Positions 5,391 through 7,091 of a stretch of 7,091 nucleotides of DNA are shown here, in pieces. Below the pieces are notes generated by a model. It saw only the letters and a list, made by a program, of their open reading frames with translations, was not told the origin of the DNA and did no database searches. A program made the position numbers and the translations under genes. Origin of the DNA: an uncultured delta proteobacterium (lineage in GTDB: Bacteria; Myxococcota_A; Polyangia; Polyangiales; Ga0077539); assembly GCA_903860995.1 (NCBI GenBank), contig CAIOSS010000092.1:1-7091 (forward strand), read 5' to 3'. How positions within the stretch are numbered: position 1 is the first letter of the stretch; the number at the start of each line of letters is the position of its first letter.

Positions 5391-7091
5391 TCAATACGGA
5401 TACTCGTCCGCGAGACGGCGCGCCTGCTCGGCGGACGTCAACGCTTCGTCCCAGAGCCAGCCGACACCCTGCGGCGCCGCGCCTCGCACCGCGGCCACCG
5501 CCGCGCCGAGGTCACCGTCGGTCTCCAGCGCTTCGTCCAGCGCCACGAAGCGCGCCTCGATCGTCGTGGTGCCGTCGTCGTCCGTCGCCGCGGCGATCAC
5601 CGCGCGTCCGGCCCGCGCTTCCTCGGCGCGACCCAGTGCGTGCAGTGCGCGCGCCCGCCAGCGGCCCCGCGATCGGGCCAGCCACGAAGGCCCCGCCGTC
5701 CAGTCGGCACCGTCGAGCACGGTCAGTGCCTCACCCATCGCACGGCGGGTGACGAGACCGCGGCCGAGCGCGTAGCGAACGAACAGCGCGCCCATGTCCT
5801 CTCGCGGAGCGTTCGTCAGGTAGTCGTCGGCGGCGAGGGCGGCGTCGTCCCACGCCTCGAGGGCCGCGCCGAGCGCTGCGACGCGAACCCACTCGGCGAG
5901 GGGACGCGAGATTTCGCTACGGTTTTCGAGGTCGCGCCAGGCGTGCGTGGCCTCCGCGAGCACGGTGCCGGCCTCGGGGTAGCGCCGCATCGCCGCGAGC
6001 CCGCGACCGATCGCGCCGAGGAGGCGCAGGTCGTCGTCCCGTCGCACGGCGCGCAGCAGTCCACGGGCGCGGATCAGATACTCCGGGAGCGACTGCGATC
6101 CAGCGTCCGTCGCGGCCTGCACAGCGTGCGAGGCCTGCTCGCGATCCCGCTCCGCCTCGATGGATTCGTCCCACGGGATCTCGAACGATCGACCATTGGC
6201 GTGTCGCTCCGCGATCTGGCGCGCGAGGCGGACGCGCTCGCCGAGTGGCGCATTCCCCTCGAAGATCTGTTGCAGCCAGGTCGCGCTGCGCTCGACCGCA
6301 CGCCACTCCGTAACGATGCCGCCGTCCGCGCAGAGCGCCAGCAACCCCTCCACGGCGTGAAAGGGACGTCGCTCCGTCCAGGCGGCGGGTGGCACTTCGC
6401 GCGCGTCGGGGAAGACATGATCGATCGCGTCACGGGCGTTCGCCACGCCCACCGCGCGGAGGTACGGGTGGCCGGCGAGCAGGCGCGTCGCCTCGGCCCA
6501 TTGCTCCGCGGCGACGAGCACCGTGTCGACGCCGAGCGCGCCTTCGGAGAGCAGCGCGAGCTTCCGGTCGAGCCCGCCGACGCGGACCACGGAGCCGTCG
6601 CGCCGCACCTCCGCCGACGCCGCAAAGCGCGCGGGGACGGGCCGATCCATGAGCCGCGACGACAGCGCCAGCAACATCGACAGTCCGAACGACGGACCCT
6701 CCAACGACACGTCGGCGTCGGGGCCGCGCTTGAGCACCTGCGTCGCCGTGCGCGGCTTCTGCCCCAGCATGCGCAGTGAGTGCAGGTGCGGAACGACCGC
6801 CGTGGCCAGCATCGCCACGTCATCGATCGCCCGCTGCGCGTCGTCACTGAACGACCGCCCGCCCGCGTGGTGACGCCCGTCCCAGCTCAGTCGCCACAGC
6901 GTCGTGCGATCGGCCCGCGGGGCGACCGAGACGAGCAGCACCTCACCGATGCTGGCCGGTGCGGGCGGCGCGTGCCCCAACGCGACGGCATCGGCCGCGA
7001 GCGCCGCGTCCGCGGGCCAGCACCACGGCGTTGCGAGCGCGTGGGCGGCGGTCTCCCGCCAGAGCGCCGGGATGCGCCGCGCCGGCAGCCA
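5391..7091 (-). CDS. S16 (Lon-type) peptidase-like domain with TPR-like helical C-terminus (partial, 5' end off window)
   Basis: The frame is open from the right edge to the TGA at 5393-5391, showing 566 residues; the true start lies outside the window. Visible residues of about 47-215 look like the proteolytic domain of Lon. SLEGPSFGLSM matches the Lon segment around its catalytic serine (S134 here, codon 6692-6690). RPVPARFAASAEVRRDGSVVRVGGLDRK matches the stretch ending in the catalytic lysine (K177, codon 6563-6561). The Ser-Lys spacing is 43 residues, as for S679 and K722 in E. coli Lon, so the dyad looks intact. No Walker A or AAA+ module is visible, though one could lie upstream. Residues of about 240-566 are helical, with TPR-like stretches around 342-387 (for example RYPEAGTVLAEATHAW), suggesting a protein-binding scaffold. 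The protein is probably a cytoplasmic peptidase or a peptidase-fold regulator, and its substrate is unknown. It is co-directional with yhaO, 85 nt upstream. The C-terminal tail EYPY is unremarkable. Confidence 0.8.
   Translation of the reverse strand, partial: WLPARRIPALWRETAAHALATPWCWPADAALAADAVALGHAPPAPASIGEVLLVSVAPRADRTTLWRLSWDGRHHAGGRSFSDDAQRAIDDVAMLATAVVPHLHSLRMLGQKPRTATQVLKRGPDADVSLEGPSFGLSMLLALSSRLMDRPVPARFAASAEVRRDGSVVRVGGLDRKLALLSEGALGVDTVLVAAEQWAEATRLLAGHPYLRAVGVANARDAIDHVFPDAREVPPAAWTERRPFHAVEGLLALCADGGIVTEWRAVERSATWLQQIFEGNAPLGERVRLARQIAERHANGRSFEIPWDESIEAERDREQASHAVQAATDAGSQSLPEYLIRARGLLRAVRRDDDLRLLGAIGRGLAAMRRYPEAGTVLAEATHAWRDLENRSEISRPLAEWVRVAALGAALEAWDDAALAADDYLTNAPREDMGALFVRYALGRGLVTRRAMGEALTVLDGADWTAGPSWLARSRGRWRARALHALGRAEEARAGRAVIAAATDDDGTTTIEARFVALDEALETDGDLGAAVAAVRGAAPQGVGWLWDEALTSAEQARRLADEYPY

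Noticed and set aside
5358..6779. 473-codon open frame on the plus strand antisense to the S16-like gene
   Set aside because: Arg-rich composition with no motifs, while the minus strand carries a recognisable Ser-Lys peptidase-like domain.

Overview
The window is very GC-rich, and its genes strongly prefer G or C at third codon positions. Everything I can support lies on the minus strand, so the genes read from right to left. The composition and the gene families fit a high-GC Gram-negative lineage, for example Myxococcota. That is a weak inference: nothing in the window is taxonomically diagnostic.

In transcription order the layout is as follows. (1) 7091-5391 is a gene truncated at its 5' end by the window edge. 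It encodes a Lon-type (S16) peptidase-like domain with an apparently intact Ser-Lys dyad, followed by a long alpha-helical, TPR-like region. (2) 5390-5306 is an 85-nt gap holding two adjacent inverted repeats and a good ribosome binding site. (3) 5305-4055 is a metallophosphoesterase of the YhaO/SbcD type with all nuclease motifs intact. (4) 4058-525 is its partner, a 1177-residue YhaN/SbcC-type coiled-coil ABC ATPase, whose GTG start overlaps the preceding stop codon by 4 nt (GTGA). (5) 524-415 is a short gap with no clear terminator. (6) 414-1 is the start of a small helical protein, weakly resembling the DUF4145/HEPN-like group, which runs off the left edge.

The secure core is the yhaO-yhaN pair, an Mre11/Rad50-like nuclease-ATPase complex expected to act on DNA ends or structured DNA in the cytoplasm. 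The overlapping start/stop and the internal Shine-Dalgarno argue for translational coupling and a fixed stoichiometry. The ATPase has no CxxC zinc hook, as judged by reading all its cysteines.

The unusual part is the company this pair keeps: an S16 peptidase-like protein fused to helical repeats on one side, and a possible HEPN-fold protein without the usual catalytic Arg on the other. All are co-directional and closely spaced. Whether the four genes form one functional system (repair, protein quality control at DNA damage, or defence) is inference and depends on conservation that cannot be checked here. No RNA genes, mobile elements or CRISPR arrays were seen.
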